Origin: Maricaulis sp048268525
GTDB taxonomy: Bacteria; Pseudomonadota; Alphaproteobacteria; Caulobacterales; Maricaulaceae
Assembly: GCF_048268525.1 (NCBI RefSeq)
Contig: NZ_JBLWVH010000001.1
Coordinates: 186,001-250,000, forward strand
Length of the DNA stretch: 64,000 nucleotides
Direction of reading: 5' to 3'
In this document: one piece after another, positions 1 to 9,247 of the stretch
Numbering within the stretch: the first letter of the stretch is position 1
Layout: every line of letters starts with the position of its first letter
The notes under the pieces: generated by a model
The model's input: the letters and a program-made list of their open reading frames with translations, nothing else
What the model was told of the DNA's origin: nothing
Databases searched by the model: none
Program-made: the position numbers and the translations under genes

Positions 1-1
1 C

Positions 2-1753
2 GCGCATCCGCCTAGCGGAGACTGGGTCGCCGTGCGCCTGCGCGTCGCCGGCAATACACTCAATGATACCTGCTGGGCCGATGATCTTCGGGTTGACGCG
101 AGGCCAGCCGAGCTTGAGTTGGGATTGCAGATTCCGGCGGGTGAAGGGCCGCTTGGGCAGCCGCTGTCGAGCCAGGCCTTCGCAAGGCCCGACGGCGCTC
201 GTTCGCCGCTGGAACCGGTTTCCGGCCGATTGATCATCCCGTTCCTGGGCCGGGTTGATGGCTTCCGCGTCCATCGCGATGAATTCGGTTATGAGTCCGA
301 GGCGGGTATCTTCTCGCTACCACCGCTCGAGATCGTCCTGGTCGGTGAGGATGATGACCTGATCCCGGTGCGACGGGGACCACTAGAGGGCGAACACCCG
401 CATTGGGAGTGGATCGTCGAGCCAGGCCGGGCATGGCAATCGCCGGACGGTACAATTCGGGCGGTCTTGCCGGTCGCGCTCCAGGAGCGCAACGCCAATT
501 GTGTTCATACCGGCTGGTTGAGCTTCGACACGAATGGAGACAGTGGCGCGCAGTCGGCGGTCCTTGTTATGGGCGCCGAGACATGTGCCTATTTCCAGTT
601 CGACTTGTGGACCCGCCTGCCTGTCAGTTTTGAGCCGGGGCCGGGCCCGTCCGCCGACCTGATCCGTGATCGCCGCCAGGCTGAGATCGCCAATCGGGCG
701 CCGCGGCAAGCAATCGCGACCCTTCAGGACCGATTTGCCGACGTGGATCTGGCGGCTTTCGGATCACCACTCGAAGTGTCGCCGGAGGCGATGACAGTTT
801 ATGGCCTGCTGGCGGAGGGTGAGCTGTTCGCGGGTGGTTGCGAAACCCGGTTCGGTACAGACCCTTATTGCGACACCCTGCCTCTGCCGTCCTATTCGCT
901 TGCCAAATCCATGGTGGCAGCTGTGGCCCTGATGCGGTTGGAGCAGCTTTATCCGGGTGCCCGCACGGCGCTGATTGCTGACCATGTGCCGGCCTGTTCA
1001 TCGGCGCGGTGGCAGGGCGTCACATTCGAGCACGCCCTGGACATGGCCACCGGGCTCTATACCTCCGCCGACTACAATCAGGACGAGGATGCGCCTTCGC
1101 TGTGGGCATTCATGTCACAGACCACCCATGAGGACCGGATCGAAGCGGCGTGCAGCTTGCACCCGCGCCGCGCGGCCCCTGGCGAGAGGTGGGTCTACCA
1201 CACCACCGACACCTACATTCTTGGTACGGCCCTCCAGGCCTTGTGGCGCAACAGGAGCGGGCAGGCCGATGCCGATTTCTATGATGATCTCCTGGTGCCG
1301 CTCTGGCGCGAGGTCGGGTTGTCGCCGCTCGCTGACCGGACGCGCCGGACCTATGACGCCGAGCGACAGCCGGTCTCAGGCTGGGGGCTGACCCTGCATT
1401 TCGACGACATCATGCGCCTGGCGGCCTATCTCAACGGCCCCCGAGCAGCCGACAGGCTGGATCCCGGCATGCTGGCGGCGGCGCTGCAGCGCGACGCGGC
1501 TGATCGCGGATTGCCCGCCGGCGGTGATACCCAGCGCTATCAAAACGGGTTCTGGGCGTGGAATGCCGGCCCGGCGCTGGGGTGCACCGGTGATGCATGG
1601 ATCCCGGCGATGTCCGGCTATGGCGGCATTACCGTCGCGCTGATCCCCAACGGCCATGTCTACGCCTATGTCAGTGACGGTCGCCAGTTCGCCTGGCGTC
1701 GCGCGGCCCAACAATCCAATGCTCTTGAACCCTTCTGTGAGGTCAGACCATGA
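2..1753 (+). CDS. Serine hydrolase (class C beta-lactamase-like), 5' end cut by window
   Basis: The reading frame is open to the first base of the window, so the true start and any signal peptide lie upstream; the GTG at 32 is only the first start codon visible. The C-terminal half looks like a penicillin-binding/class C beta-lactamase fold: an S-x-x-K motif (SLAK, near 898-909), a Tyr motif in WVYHTTD (near 1190), and a glycine-rich strand SGYGGITVAL near 1614 in the position of the KTG box. The N-terminal third is a beta-rich region I do not recognise. Its stop overlaps the start of the next gene (ATGA), so the two are translationally coupled. It is probably periplasmic or secreted and acts on an ester or peptide bond; the substrate is unknown. 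A true antibiotic beta-lactamase is unlikely given the large extra domain. Confidence 0.7.
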   Translation, partial: AHPPSGDWVAVRLRVAGNTLNDTCWADDLRVDARPAELELGLQIPAGEGPLGQPLSSQAFARPDGARSPLEPVSGRLIIPFLGRVDGFRVHRDEFGYESEAGIFSLPPLEIVLVGEDDDLIPVRRGPLEGEHPHWEWIVEPGRAWQSPDGTIRAVLPVALQERNANCVHTGWLSFDTNGDSGAQSAVLVMGAETCAYFQFDLWTRLPVSFEPGPGPSADLIRDRRQAEIANRAPRQAIATLQDRFADVDLAAFGSPLEVSPEAMTVYGLLAEGELFAGGCETRFGTDPYCDTLPLPSYSLAKSMVAAVALMRLEQLYPGARTALIADHVPACSSARWQGVTFEHALDMATGLYTSADYNQDEDAPSLWAFMSQTTHEDRIEAACSLHPRRAAPGERWVYHTTDTYILGTALQALWRNRSGQADADFYDDLLVPLWREVGLSPLADRTRRTYDAERQPVSGWGLTLHFDDIMRLAAYLNGPRAADRLDPGMLAAALQRDAADRGLPAGGDTQRYQNGFWAWNAGPALGCTGDAWIPAMSGYGGITVALIPNGHVYAYVSDGRQFAWRRAAQQSNALEPFCEVRP

Positions 1754-2955
1754 CGCTTGATACACCCACGCCGCGCCGTCAGAGCGCCCTGCCGACGGCG
1801 GCGCCCGACGGGTTGATCGCGGCTGTCATGCTGGCCTTTCTGGCCACTGCGGGTCTGTTTTATGTGAACATCATGGCCGCCATCGTTGATGGCCTGGTCA
1901 CCGGGCTGGGCTTTACGGACAGCCAGGCCGGACAGATCGGCTCCGCCAACATTTACGGCGCCGCGGCTGGCGCCCTGGCCGCAGTATTCCTGATCAAGAC
2001 GCTGCCCTGGCGACGCACGGCGCTTGTCTGTCTGGTCGTTCTGATCTCGGTCGATATCGGCTCGATCTGGATTTCGAGCTTTGACCTGCTTCTGCCTGTC
2101 CGTCTGGCCCATGGCGTGGTCGGCGGTGTCCTGACCGGCACCGCCTTCGCGGTCATTGCACGGACAGCCAATCCGGATCGCAGTTTCGGCATGTTGCTCT
2201 TTGTCCAGTTCGGGCTCGGTGGTCTGGCGGTGATGGTCCTGCCGCCGCTGGCGCCGGTCTACGGCACGCAAGCCCTGTTCATTGCGCTGGCGCTGTTCAG
2301 CCTCGCGACGCTGCTCATGCTGCCCTTCCTCGACAGCTATCCGGCGCGCGAGCCTGCAGCCAGGAAGGGGCCCGGCATCCAATGGCCGCCCCTGCTTCTG
2401 ACCTATGCCGCCATCTTCCTTTTCCAGGCGGCCAATATGGGTCTGCTCGCCTACATCATCCGGCTCGGCATCGATTTCGGGCTAGACCGTGGCTATGTCT
2501 CGACGGCCCTGGGACTGGCGACCTGGGTGGCGCTGGTCGGGCCGTTGTTGGTCATGATCTGTGGCTTGCGTTTCGGCCGCTTCTGGCTGCTCGGCGCCTC
2601 CATGCTGCTGACTTTCGCCGGCACGGCCATGTTCCAGTGGAGCGGTGATCCGGCGGCCTATCTGATCGCCAATTGCGGCACCGGCATCACCTGGGGCTTC
2701 GTCATCGCCTACCTGTTCGGCATGACCGCCGAGTTCGACAGCGCGGGGCGGGCGTCGGCGTTCGCCGGCTTCATCTCGAAAATGGGGCTTGCCTCAGGAC
2801 CAATGATCGCCGGGGCCATCCTGGGGGCGGGAGCGGGTTTCACCATGCTGATCTGGGTCGCGATCGCGGGTCTTGGCGTCAGCCTGGCCTTTATGCTCTG
2901 GCCGGCGCGCGTGCTGGACGGAGGGCGCCGGCAAACTGGCGCGACCGAAGGCTGA
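1750..2955 (+). CDS. MFS transporter, 12 predicted membrane segments
   Basis: A 401-residue, very hydrophobic protein with two six-helix halves separated by a charged loop (SYPAREPAARKGPG, near residue 200). The size and layout are typical of the Major Facilitator Superfamily. The start ATG overlaps the stop of the upstream serine hydrolase gene by four bases, so the pair is one operon. Substrate specificity cannot be read from the sequence. Coupling to a secreted hydrolase suggests uptake or efflux of the hydrolase product or substrate, which is inference. gabD follows after 69 bp and may or may not share the transcript. Confidence 0.8.
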   Translation: MTLDTPTPRRQSALPTAAPDGLIAAVMLAFLATAGLFYVNIMAAIVDGLVTGLGFTDSQAGQIGSANIYGAAAGALAAVFLIKTLPWRRTALVCLVVLISVDIGSIWISSFDLLLPVRLAHGVVGGVLTGTAFAVIARTANPDRSFGMLLFVQFGLGGLAVMVLPPLAPVYGTQALFIALALFSLATLLMLPFLDSYPAREPAARKGPGIQWPPLLLTYAAIFLFQAANMGLLAYIIRLGIDFGLDRGYVSTALGLATWVALVGPLLVMICGLRFGRFWLLGASMLLTFAGTAMFQWSGDPAAYLIANCGTGITWGFVIAYLFGMTAEFDSAGRASAFAGFISKMGLASGPMIAGAILGAGAGFTMLIWVAIAGLGVSLAFMLWPARVLDGGRRQTGATEG

Positions 2956-3024
2956 AAACTGGCCCTACCGACCTTGCCACTGACCGTACAATCTGGCCCC
3001 ATGACAATGTGCGGGGGTAACCAA

Positions 3025-4482
3025 ATGCTGGATGTGAATCAGACTGTTCCAACCCAGGCGCTGATCGGTGGCGCGTGGCAGAATGCCGATACTGGTCGCC
3101 GCTTTGACGTCCGGGATCCGGCCACCGGACATGTAATTGCCTCGATCGCCGATTGCGGCGAACAGGAAACGCGAGACGCGATCGCGGCGGCCGACGCGGC
3201 GCTGGCCGACTGGTCGGCCATGCCGGCTGCGGGGCGGGCGGCAATCCTGCGCCGCTGGGCCGATTTGATGATCGAGCGCGCCGACGAACTGGCGCGCACG
3301 CTGACCCGTGAGAATGGCAAGCCCCTGGCCGAAGCCCGCGGCGAAGTCATGTACGGCGCGTCCTATCTGCACTGGTTCTCCGAGGAAGCGACACGGGCCT
3401 ATGGCGATGTGATCCCGGCTCCGGGGGCCGACCGGCGCATCCTTGTCACCAGGTCCCCGGTCGGCGTTTGCGCGGCCATCACGCCGTGGAATTTCCCCAA
3501 TGCGATGCTGGTCCGCAAGGCCGCCGCCGCGCTGGCCGCAGGGTGTACCCTGGTCGCCAAGCCCGCTGCTGAAACCCCGTTGTCCGCCCTGCTGGCGGCC
3601 CGGATCGGCATCGAAGCCGGACTCCCGGGCGGGGTCTTCAATATCGTGCCCGGCACCGACGCTGCCGCGATCGGCGCGGTGCTGACTGCCAGCGAGACCG
3701 TTCGCAAGCTGTCCTTCACCGGATCAACCGGGGTCGGTCGCAAGCTGATCGCGCAATGCGCCCCGACCGTGAAGCGGGTGTCCATGGAGCTGGGCGGCAA
3801 TGCGCCTTTCATCGTCTTTGAGGATGCGGATCTGGACGCGGCGCTGGACGGTCTGATGGCCTCGAAGTTCCGCAATTCCGGTCAGACCTGCGTCTGTGCC
3901 AACCGCATCTTTGTCCATGACAGCGTCAAGGATGAATTCGCTGGCCGGTTGGCCGAGCGCGTCGCTGCCCTGACGGTGGGGCCGGGTGATCAGGACGGGG
4001 CCGAGATTGGTCCACTGATCAGCGAGGCGGCTTTCGCCAAGGTCGAGCGCATGGTTTCCGACGCGCTGGCCAAGGGCGGGCGTGTCCTGACCGGCGGCGC
4101 CAAACACCCGGCTGGCGACCTCTTCTATCAGCCGACCGTGATTGACGCTGTCACGGCCGATATGGACGTCATGCGCGAAGAGATATTCGGCCCGGTCGCG
4201 CCCTTGGCCGGTTTCGCGACAGAGGCCGAGGCGATCGAGCTGGCAAATGATACCGAGCACGGCCTTGCCGCCTATCTCTATACGCGAGACCTCGGCCGGG
4301 CGTGGCGGGTCGGTGATGCCCTGCACTACGGCATGGTTGGCATCAATGAAGGCGTGCTGTCCTCGGCCGCGGCCCCGTTCGGCGGCGTGAAACAATCCGG
4401 CTTCGGGCGCGAAGGATCGCGTTACGGCCTCGATGATTACCTTGAAATCAAATACATGCTGATGGGAGGCCTGTCGGCGTAA
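3025..4482 (+). CDS. gabD: NAD(P)-dependent succinate-semialdehyde dehydrogenase
   Basis: Oxidises succinate semialdehyde to succinate, the last step of GABA degradation. The 485-residue product matches GabD length (about 482). Family signatures include TPWNFP, FTGSTGVGR, ELGGNAPF with general base Glu255, and GQTCVCANR with nucleophile Cys289; the FGGVKQSGFGREGS region near the C-terminus is also typical. I chose the ATG at 3025, which is preceded by a GGGGG purine run; upstream in-frame starts at 2974 and 3001 would add a non-conserved leader. It is followed after 19 bp by gabT, so the two form a GABA catabolic operon. Glutarate-semialdehyde dehydrogenase is a close alternative activity. 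Confidence 0.92.
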   Translation: MLDVNQTVPTQALIGGAWQNADTGRRFDVRDPATGHVIASIADCGEQETRDAIAAADAALADWSAMPAAGRAAILRRWADLMIERADELARTLTRENGKPLAEARGEVMYGASYLHWFSEEATRAYGDVIPAPGADRRILVTRSPVGVCAAITPWNFPNAMLVRKAAAALAAGCTLVAKPAAETPLSALLAARIGIEAGLPGGVFNIVPGTDAAAIGAVLTASETVRKLSFTGSTGVGRKLIAQCAPTVKRVSMELGGNAPFIVFEDADLDAALDGLMASKFRNSGQTCVCANRIFVHDSVKDEFAGRLAERVAALTVGPGDQDGAEIGPLISEAAFAKVERMVSDALAKGGRVLTGGAKHPAGDLFYQPTVIDAVTADMDVMREEIFGPVAPLAGFATEAEAIELANDTEHGLAAYLYTRDLGRAWRVGDALHYGMVGINEGVLSSAAAPFGGVKQSGFGREGSRYGLDDYLEIKYMLMGGLSA

Positions 4483-4501
4483 GCCGGTGGGAGGACATGT
4501 A

Positions 4502-5773
4502 ATGGATAACACGACACTCTGGTCCCGGCGGGAATCCGCCATTCCGCGTGGCCTTGGCATGATGCACCAGGTCTTCGCCGCCCGCGCCGAGAACGCCGAA
4601 ATCTGGGACGTTGAGGGCCGCCGCTTTCTCGACTTCGCAGCCGGAATAGCCGTGACGAATACCGGTCACAACCATCCGGCCGTCAAGGCCGCAGTGATGG
4701 CCCAGCTCGACAACTTCTCGCATGTCTGCGCACAGGTGACGCCGTATGAGAGCTATGTCCGGCTGGCCGAGCGGCTCAATGATGCAGCCCCCGGCGACAC
4801 GCCGAAGAAGACAATTTTCCTGACGACGGGTGCCGAGGCGGTCGAAAATGCCGTGAAGATCGCCCGCGCCGCGACCGGACGCCCGGGCATCATCGCTTTC
4901 GGCGGTGGATTCCACGGCCGGACCATGATGGGCATGGCGCTGACCGGGAAGGTGGTCCCGTACAAGACCGGCTTCGGCCCGTTTCCGGGCGATATCCACC
5001 ATGTGCCATTCCCGGCGCCCTATCTGGGAGTCTCCGAAGACGATTCCCTGGTCGCGCTAGAGCGTCTGTTCAAGGCCGATATCGACGCCTCGCGGGTCGC
5101 GGCGATGATTATCGAACCTGTCCAGGGTGAAGGCGGGTTTTATGCGGCGTCTCCGGCGTTCATGCAGGCTCTGCGGGAGGTCTGTGATCGCCACGGCATG
5201 TTGCTCATCGTGGACGAGATCCAGTCAGGATTTGCGCGTACCGGTGCCATGTTCGCGAGTGACCATGCCGGTATCGAGCCTGACCTGATGACGGTCGCCA
5301 AGGCCATGGCGGGCGGCTTCCCGATCTCCGGCGTGATCGGCAAGGCCGACATCATGGATGCTGCCAATCCGGGCGGTCTGGGCGGAACCTATGGCGGGTC
5401 GCCGCTGGGCTGTGCGGCGGGACTGGCCGTGCTGGACACAATCGAGGCTGAAGGTTTGTGCGAGCGGGCCAGGGAGATCGGTGACCGGATCGTCCGGTGC
5501 TGCGAAGCCATCCGCCAGGCAGACAGGGGTTTGGGCGATGTGCGAACGCTCGGTGCGATGAGCGCTGCAGAGTTCGTGGTTGATGGTGATGCGGAGAGGG
5601 CGGACCCTGCCCGCACAGCCCGAATTGTCGCCGAAGCCCGCCAGCAGGGTTTGCTCCTGCTCTCATGCGGTGTTCGCGGCAATGTCGTGCGCTTCCTGCC
5701 ACCGCTGACCATTCCCTTCGACCAGCTGGATGAGGGTCTGGCGATTTTCGAAGCCGCGACGAAGGCCGCGTAG
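4502..5773 (+). CDS. gabT: 4-aminobutyrate aminotransferase (PLP-dependent)
   Basis: Transfers the amino group of GABA to 2-oxoglutarate, giving succinate semialdehyde for the upstream dehydrogenase. It is a 423-residue class III aminotransferase, close to the usual 426. The PLP-binding lysine is Lys267 in TVAKAMAGG, preceded by the LIVDEIQSGFARTG block, and the GGFHGRTMMGM motif near residue 140 is typical of GabT. The start at 4502 is supported by GGGAGGA at about 4488-4494; a GTG at 4487 would place this Shine-Dalgarno inside the gene. It converges with the TSUP permease gene across 65 bp. 5-aminovalerate or beta-alanine may also be substrates. Confidence 0.92.
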   Translation: MDNTTLWSRRESAIPRGLGMMHQVFAARAENAEIWDVEGRRFLDFAAGIAVTNTGHNHPAVKAAVMAQLDNFSHVCAQVTPYESYVRLAERLNDAAPGDTPKKTIFLTTGAEAVENAVKIARAATGRPGIIAFGGGFHGRTMMGMALTGKVVPYKTGFGPFPGDIHHVPFPAPYLGVSEDDSLVALERLFKADIDASRVAAMIIEPVQGEGGFYAASPAFMQALREVCDRHGMLLIVDEIQSGFARTGAMFASDHAGIEPDLMTVAKAMAGGFPISGVIGKADIMDAANPGGLGGTYGGSPLGCAAGLAVLDTIEAEGLCERAREIGDRIVRCCEAIRQADRGLGDVRTLGAMSAAEFVVDGDAERADPARTARIVAEARQQGLLLLSCGVRGNVVRFLPPLTIPFDQLDEGLAIFEAATKAA

Positions 5774-5838
5774 GATGAAAATCTGCCGGTGGCAGGCCAA
5801 ATGGCTGACGGTGTGGCGCAGGACCGCCCGGGGCGATG

Positions 5839-6597
5839 TCAGCCGGTGATGGCGCGCCAGAGCAATCGGGCGGCAACCGCGAAGACAAGGGCGGCTGTCA
5901 GCCTGACCAGCCAGGTGTCCGAGGTGCGCGTCCGTCCGATCCAGGCTCCGACCTGTCCGCCGATCAGGACCGCTGGCAGCAAGGGCCAATAGGCCGTCAG
6001 ATCGGCCAGGGTGCCAGTCGCGACCAGGCGTTGCGCCTGGCCCGCAAGGCCCGCCAGGGAATTGGCGAGGATAAAGGTCGCGGCAGAGGCGGCGATGGCC
6101 TTGGCACCGTCCCAGCGGAGAAGGTGCAACAGCGGCGCCAGAAAAATGCCGCCGCCAATTCCGACCAGGCCGGCCAGCAGTCCGATGCCGCCGCCCAGTG
6201 CCGGAGTCAAACCGCGCATCAGGCGGGGCGGGCGGGAAGCGGGTGCGGGTTTGCGCACCGCAAGGGCTATCGCCGATGCCAGCAGGGCCATGCCAAGTAG
6301 CGTCACGAACAGGCGTTCCGGGATTTCCAGCATTCCACCCAGCCAGGCTGCCGGCACGGAGCAGGCAATCAGGGGCCAGAGTCGACGCCAGGGGATCAGG
6401 CGTGCGCGCGCATACTGGACGACGGAACCGCTCACCACGGTGACATTGCAGGCCAGGGAGATCGCCGGGAGAATCCGGAAATCGGTGTCAGCGAGCACCA
6501 GAAGTGCGGTGTAGGTCGAGCCACCCCCGAATCCGACCATGGCATAGGCCAGCGCGGTAAGCGCGAAAGCGCCAGCCAGGCCCGCCAGTATTGTCAT
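5839..6597 (-). CDS. TSUP (TauE/SafE) family permease
   Basis: A 252-residue integral membrane protein of the sulfite exporter TauE/SafE type. It has two copies of the family's glycine-rich helix (AYAMVGFGGGSTY near residue 20 and GLVGIGGGIFLAP near residue 145) and about eight hydrophobic segments. The family moves small anions such as sulfite, sulfoacetate or thiosulfate. It is the last gene of the moa/moe operon and overlaps moeA by four bases (ATGA), a tight coupling that suggests a task linked to molybdoenzymes or to sulfur released during cofactor metabolism. That link is inference; the substrate is unknown. Confidence 0.85.
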   Translation of the reverse strand: MTILAGLAGAFALTALAYAMVGFGGGSTYTALLVLADTDFRILPAISLACNVTVVSGSVVQYARARLIPWRRLWPLIACSVPAAWLGGMLEIPERLFVTLLGMALLASAIALAVRKPAPASRPPRLMRGLTPALGGGIGLLAGLVGIGGGIFLAPLLHLLRWDGAKAIAASAATFILANSLAGLAGQAQRLVATGTLADLTAYWPLLPAVLIGGQVGAWIGRTRTSDTWLVRLTAALVFAVAARLLWRAITG

Positions 6598-7784
6598 GGG
6601 TGATCAAGCATGAGGATCTGGGTGCGATCACCGCACCCAGCCGCCGGAGCGTTTGCCGGTCGCCGGATGAGGCAATTCGAGGCGACGAGCGCTGATGCGG
6701 CCGAGGAATCCTGGTTGGACAGTGGTGCGACCCGACCCGAGGCGGCGTCCAGCCGCGCCCGCACGAATGTCTCACGCGCGCCATTGGCTGGCAGGTCCAC
6801 ACCAAGGCGGGCGGGCCTGAACAGGGGGGTGTCACGCCCCCCCAAGAGACAGGTGAGGGCCGTCTTCAGACACAGTCGCGCCATGACCATTGCGGAAACC
6901 GGATTGCCCGGCAGGCCCAGCGTGTGGGTGTCATCCAACTGGCCGAACCAGGTCGGCTTGCCGGGTTTCACGGCGATTTTCTCGAATGCCAGTTGTCCAC
7001 CCATCTCGCCAAAAACAGCGCGCAGATGATCATGATCGCCAACCGACGCCCCGCCGATGGTGACCAGCAGGTCGGCCGAGCCGAGTTGGCCCAGCTTGTC
7101 GCGAACATCGGCCGGGTCATCGCGCGCGATACCCAGATAAGAGGGGACGCCACCCCATGCATTGACCATCGCTGCGATCGCGGGGGCCAGTGAGTTGATG
7201 ATCTGGTCGGGTCGGGTGGCGTCACCGGGCTCGACCAACTCGTCTCCCGTTGACAGTATGGCGACGCGCGGGCGGCGGGTGACGCTGAATTCCGTCGCGC
7301 CGGAACTGGCAGCCAGTGACAGGGCGGCCGGGGTAATCCGGTCCCCAGCCCTCAGTAACTCCGTGCCGGCGTCGAAATCTGTCCCCGCCATCCGGATGTT
7401 CTTGCCGGGCTTCGACTCATCCGTCAGCCAGATATCAGAGCCTTCACAACGGGTGTTTTCCTGGATCACGACCTGGTCAGCGCCTGCGGGGACAGGAGCG
7501 CCGGTGGAAATGCGCATCGTTTCACCGGCACGCAGCGGTTGCTCGCTGGCATGACCGGCTGCGGATTCACCTGACAGCGTCAAGCGGGTCTCGCCGCGAA
7601 GGAGATCAGACGCGCGCACCGCGTAGCCGTCCATGGCCGAGGCGTGAAAGGGGGGCTGGGTCCGACGGGCCGAGACGCCCTCTGCCAGGGTCCTGCCGGC
7701 TCCCGATGAGAGCGGAACCGTTTCCGCACCCAACGCCGTCAGCCTGGCGCGCAGGATGTCGATCGCGGTATCCAGAGTGATCAT
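6594..7784 (-). CDS. moeA: Molybdopterin molybdenumtransferase MoeA
   Basis: Inserts molybdate into adenylylated molybdopterin, the last step of Mo-cofactor synthesis. The 396-residue length is normal for MoeA. It contains PPFHASAMDGYAV near residue 45, the central ILSTGDEL motif near 170, TIGGASVGDHD near 240 and GLPGNPVSAMV near 290, which together are diagnostic. The gene overlaps moaC upstream and the TSUP permease downstream, each by four bases, so translation is coupled throughout. The clients visible in this window are the formate dehydrogenase genes at 35-41 kb. Confidence 0.94.
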   Translation of the reverse strand: MITLDTAIDILRARLTALGAETVPLSSGAGRTLAEGVSARRTQPPFHASAMDGYAVRASDLLRGETRLTLSGESAAGHASEQPLRAGETMRISTGAPVPAGADQVVIQENTRCEGSDIWLTDESKPGKNIRMAGTDFDAGTELLRAGDRITPAALSLAASSGATEFSVTRRPRVAILSTGDELVEPGDATRPDQIINSLAPAIAAMVNAWGGVPSYLGIARDDPADVRDKLGQLGSADLLVTIGGASVGDHDHLRAVFGEMGGQLAFEKIAVKPGKPTWFGQLDDTHTLGLPGNPVSAMVMARLCLKTALTCLLGGRDTPLFRPARLGVDLPANGARETFVRARLDAASGRVAPLSNQDSSAASALVASNCLIRRPANAPAAGCGDRTQILMLDHP

Positions 7785-8272
7785 GCCGTTGGTTCCGCCC
7801 GCTGGTAGTCACCTGACTTGCCACCCTGCTTCTCGAGCAGCCGCACCGCGTCGATCACCATGGATTTGTCCAGCGCCTTGGCCATGTCGTAAAGCGTCAA
7901 AGCCGCAACCGACGCCGCCGTCAGGGCCTCCATCTCGACCCCTGTCTTGCCGTCACAGCTAACGTCGGCCCGGATTTCGAAAGCGCATCCGGAGGTGGCC
8001 GCCTCGATGCTCAGCTTGACCGATGTGAGCGGCAGCGGGTGGCAGAGCGGAATGAGATCCGATGTGCGCTTGGCGGCCATGATCCCGGCCAGTTCAGCGG
8101 CATACAGGGCATTGCCTTTCGGGCCCTGGCCATTGCGGATCGCATCAAATGCAGCTTGTGACATCGACAGGCGGGACGCAGCGACCGCGCGTCTCTGGCT
8201 TGTCTGCTTGTCACCGATGGCGACCATCCGTACCCGACCGGAGGCGTCCTGGTGGGTGAGGCGTTCTGTCAT
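7781..8272 (-). CDS. moaC: Cyclic pyranopterin monophosphate synthase MoaC
   Basis: Works with MoaA in the first step of molybdopterin synthesis, turning the MoaA product 3',8-cyclo-GTP into cyclic pyranopterin monophosphate. The 163-residue length is normal. Conserved segments include KGNALYAAELAGIMAAKRTSDLIPLCHP around residues 52-80 (key residues KG, AKRTS, LCHP) and the GKTGVEMEALTA block near 128. It lies one base after moaB and overlaps moeA by four bases. Confidence 0.95.
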   Translation of the reverse strand: MTERLTHQDASGRVRMVAIGDKQTSQRRAVAASRLSMSQAAFDAIRNGQGPKGNALYAAELAGIMAAKRTSDLIPLCHPLPLTSVKLSIEAATSGCAFEIRADVSCDGKTGVEMEALTAASVAALTLYDMAKALDKSMVIDAVRLLEKQGGKSGDYQRAEPTA

Positions 8273-8273
8273 T

Positions 8274-8789
8274 TCAGCGCTCCGTCAGACGCGGCAGGAG
8301 ATCAATGAGGTTGCACGGTCGGTGTGCTTCGTCGAACTCGTCCCGCAGGATGTGGTTCCAGGCGTCCTTGCAGCCGCCTGACGAGCCGGGGATTGCGAAG
8401 ATATAGGTGCCATTCGAAATTCCGGCGATGGCGCGTGACTGGATGGTCGACACGCCGACTGACCTGAAGCTGACCTGGTGATAAACGGCTGCAAACCCGT
8501 CCATTTCCTTGTCGAACAGGGGGCGCAGCGCCTCCGGGGTAATGTCGCGCCCTGTCAGTCCGGTGCCACCCGTGGTGATGATGGCCTGGATGGCTGGATT
8601 GACGATCCAGGCCCGCGCCTTCTCACGGATTGATGTCACCTCATCGGCGATGATGGCGTGGTCGATGACGCTGTGGCCAGCCGCTGCAATCTGTTCGCGC
8701 AACCAGGGGCCGGTCTTATCGGTCCGGTCGTCGCGTGTGTCCGATACAGTCATCACGGCGAAACCGACGGTCACGGGAGAATTCGTCAT
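8274..8789 (-). CDS. moaB: Molybdenum cofactor biosynthesis protein MoaB
   Basis: MoaB/MogA-type enzyme, expected to adenylylate molybdopterin before MoeA inserts Mo. Length is 171 residues. Signatures are VMTVSDTRD near the N-terminus, ITTGGTGLTGRDITPEA near residue 70 and FAIPGSSGGCKDAW near 135. I chose the ATG at 8789, which overlaps the moaE stop as ATGA and has a GGAG about nine bases upstream; the ATG at 8807 would lie deeper inside moaE. MogA is the alternative name, but the compact length and the RSVGVSTIQSRA segment fit MoaB better. Confidence 0.92.
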   Translation of the reverse strand: MTNSPVTVGFAVMTVSDTRDDRTDKTGPWLREQIAAAGHSVIDHAIIADEVTSIREKARAWIVNPAIQAIITTGGTGLTGRDITPEALRPLFDKEMDGFAAVYHQVSFRSVGVSTIQSRAIAGISNGTYIFAIPGSSGGCKDAWNHILRDEFDEAHRPCNLIDLLPRLTER

Positions 8790-9247
8790 GGGGTGGTCTC
8801 CATCCATTGATCGGATGCATTGTGATCGTCTGCGGTTGGCTCGATCCAGACGGCATCATTGCCACGCCACTCCCGCTTCCAGAAGGGGGCCTGGGTTTTC
8901 AACACATCAATCGTATAGCTGACAGCGTCGAGCGCGGCGCGCCGGTGTGCGGAGGTGGCAGCGATGTGGACGATGGTCTCGCCGACCGTCATGCGACCAT
9001 GCCGATGCGCGATCAGGAGTTCCTGAAGGTTGAATTGCGCCATGGCGCTCTCACCGATCTGTTCAAGCGCGTGCGCGGTCAGCACGGGGTGGTGGATCAG
9101 CTCGAGTGCGGTCAGGCCGGCATTGGCCCGCACATGGCCGGAGAAGCTCGCAACAGCACCACATGCGGGGTCCTGACCGAGCCTGTCGCAGAAGGACTGC
9201 GTGTTGAGTGTTTCGTCGGTGAGGATGATGAGCGGTTTCATGGTCAT
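8786..9247 (-). CDS. moaE: Molybdopterin synthase catalytic subunit MoaE
   Basis: Large subunit of molybdopterin synthase; it uses the MoaD thiocarboxylate to put the dithiolene sulfurs onto cyclic pyranopterin monophosphate. The 153-residue length is standard. Recognisable segments are GAVASFSGHVR near residue 30, IAHRHGRMTVGE near 85, VHIAATSAHRRAA near 95 and the KTQAPFWKRE block near 120, whose lysines line the active site in known MoaE. The start overlaps the moaD stop (ATGA), as expected for obligate partners. Confidence 0.95.
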   Translation of the reverse strand: MTMKPLIILTDETLNTQSFCDRLGQDPACGAVASFSGHVRANAGLTALELIHHPVLTAHALEQIGESAMAQFNLQELLIAHRHGRMTVGETIVHIAATSAHRRAALDAVSYTIDVLKTQAPFWKREWRGNDAVWIEPTADDHNASDQWMETTP

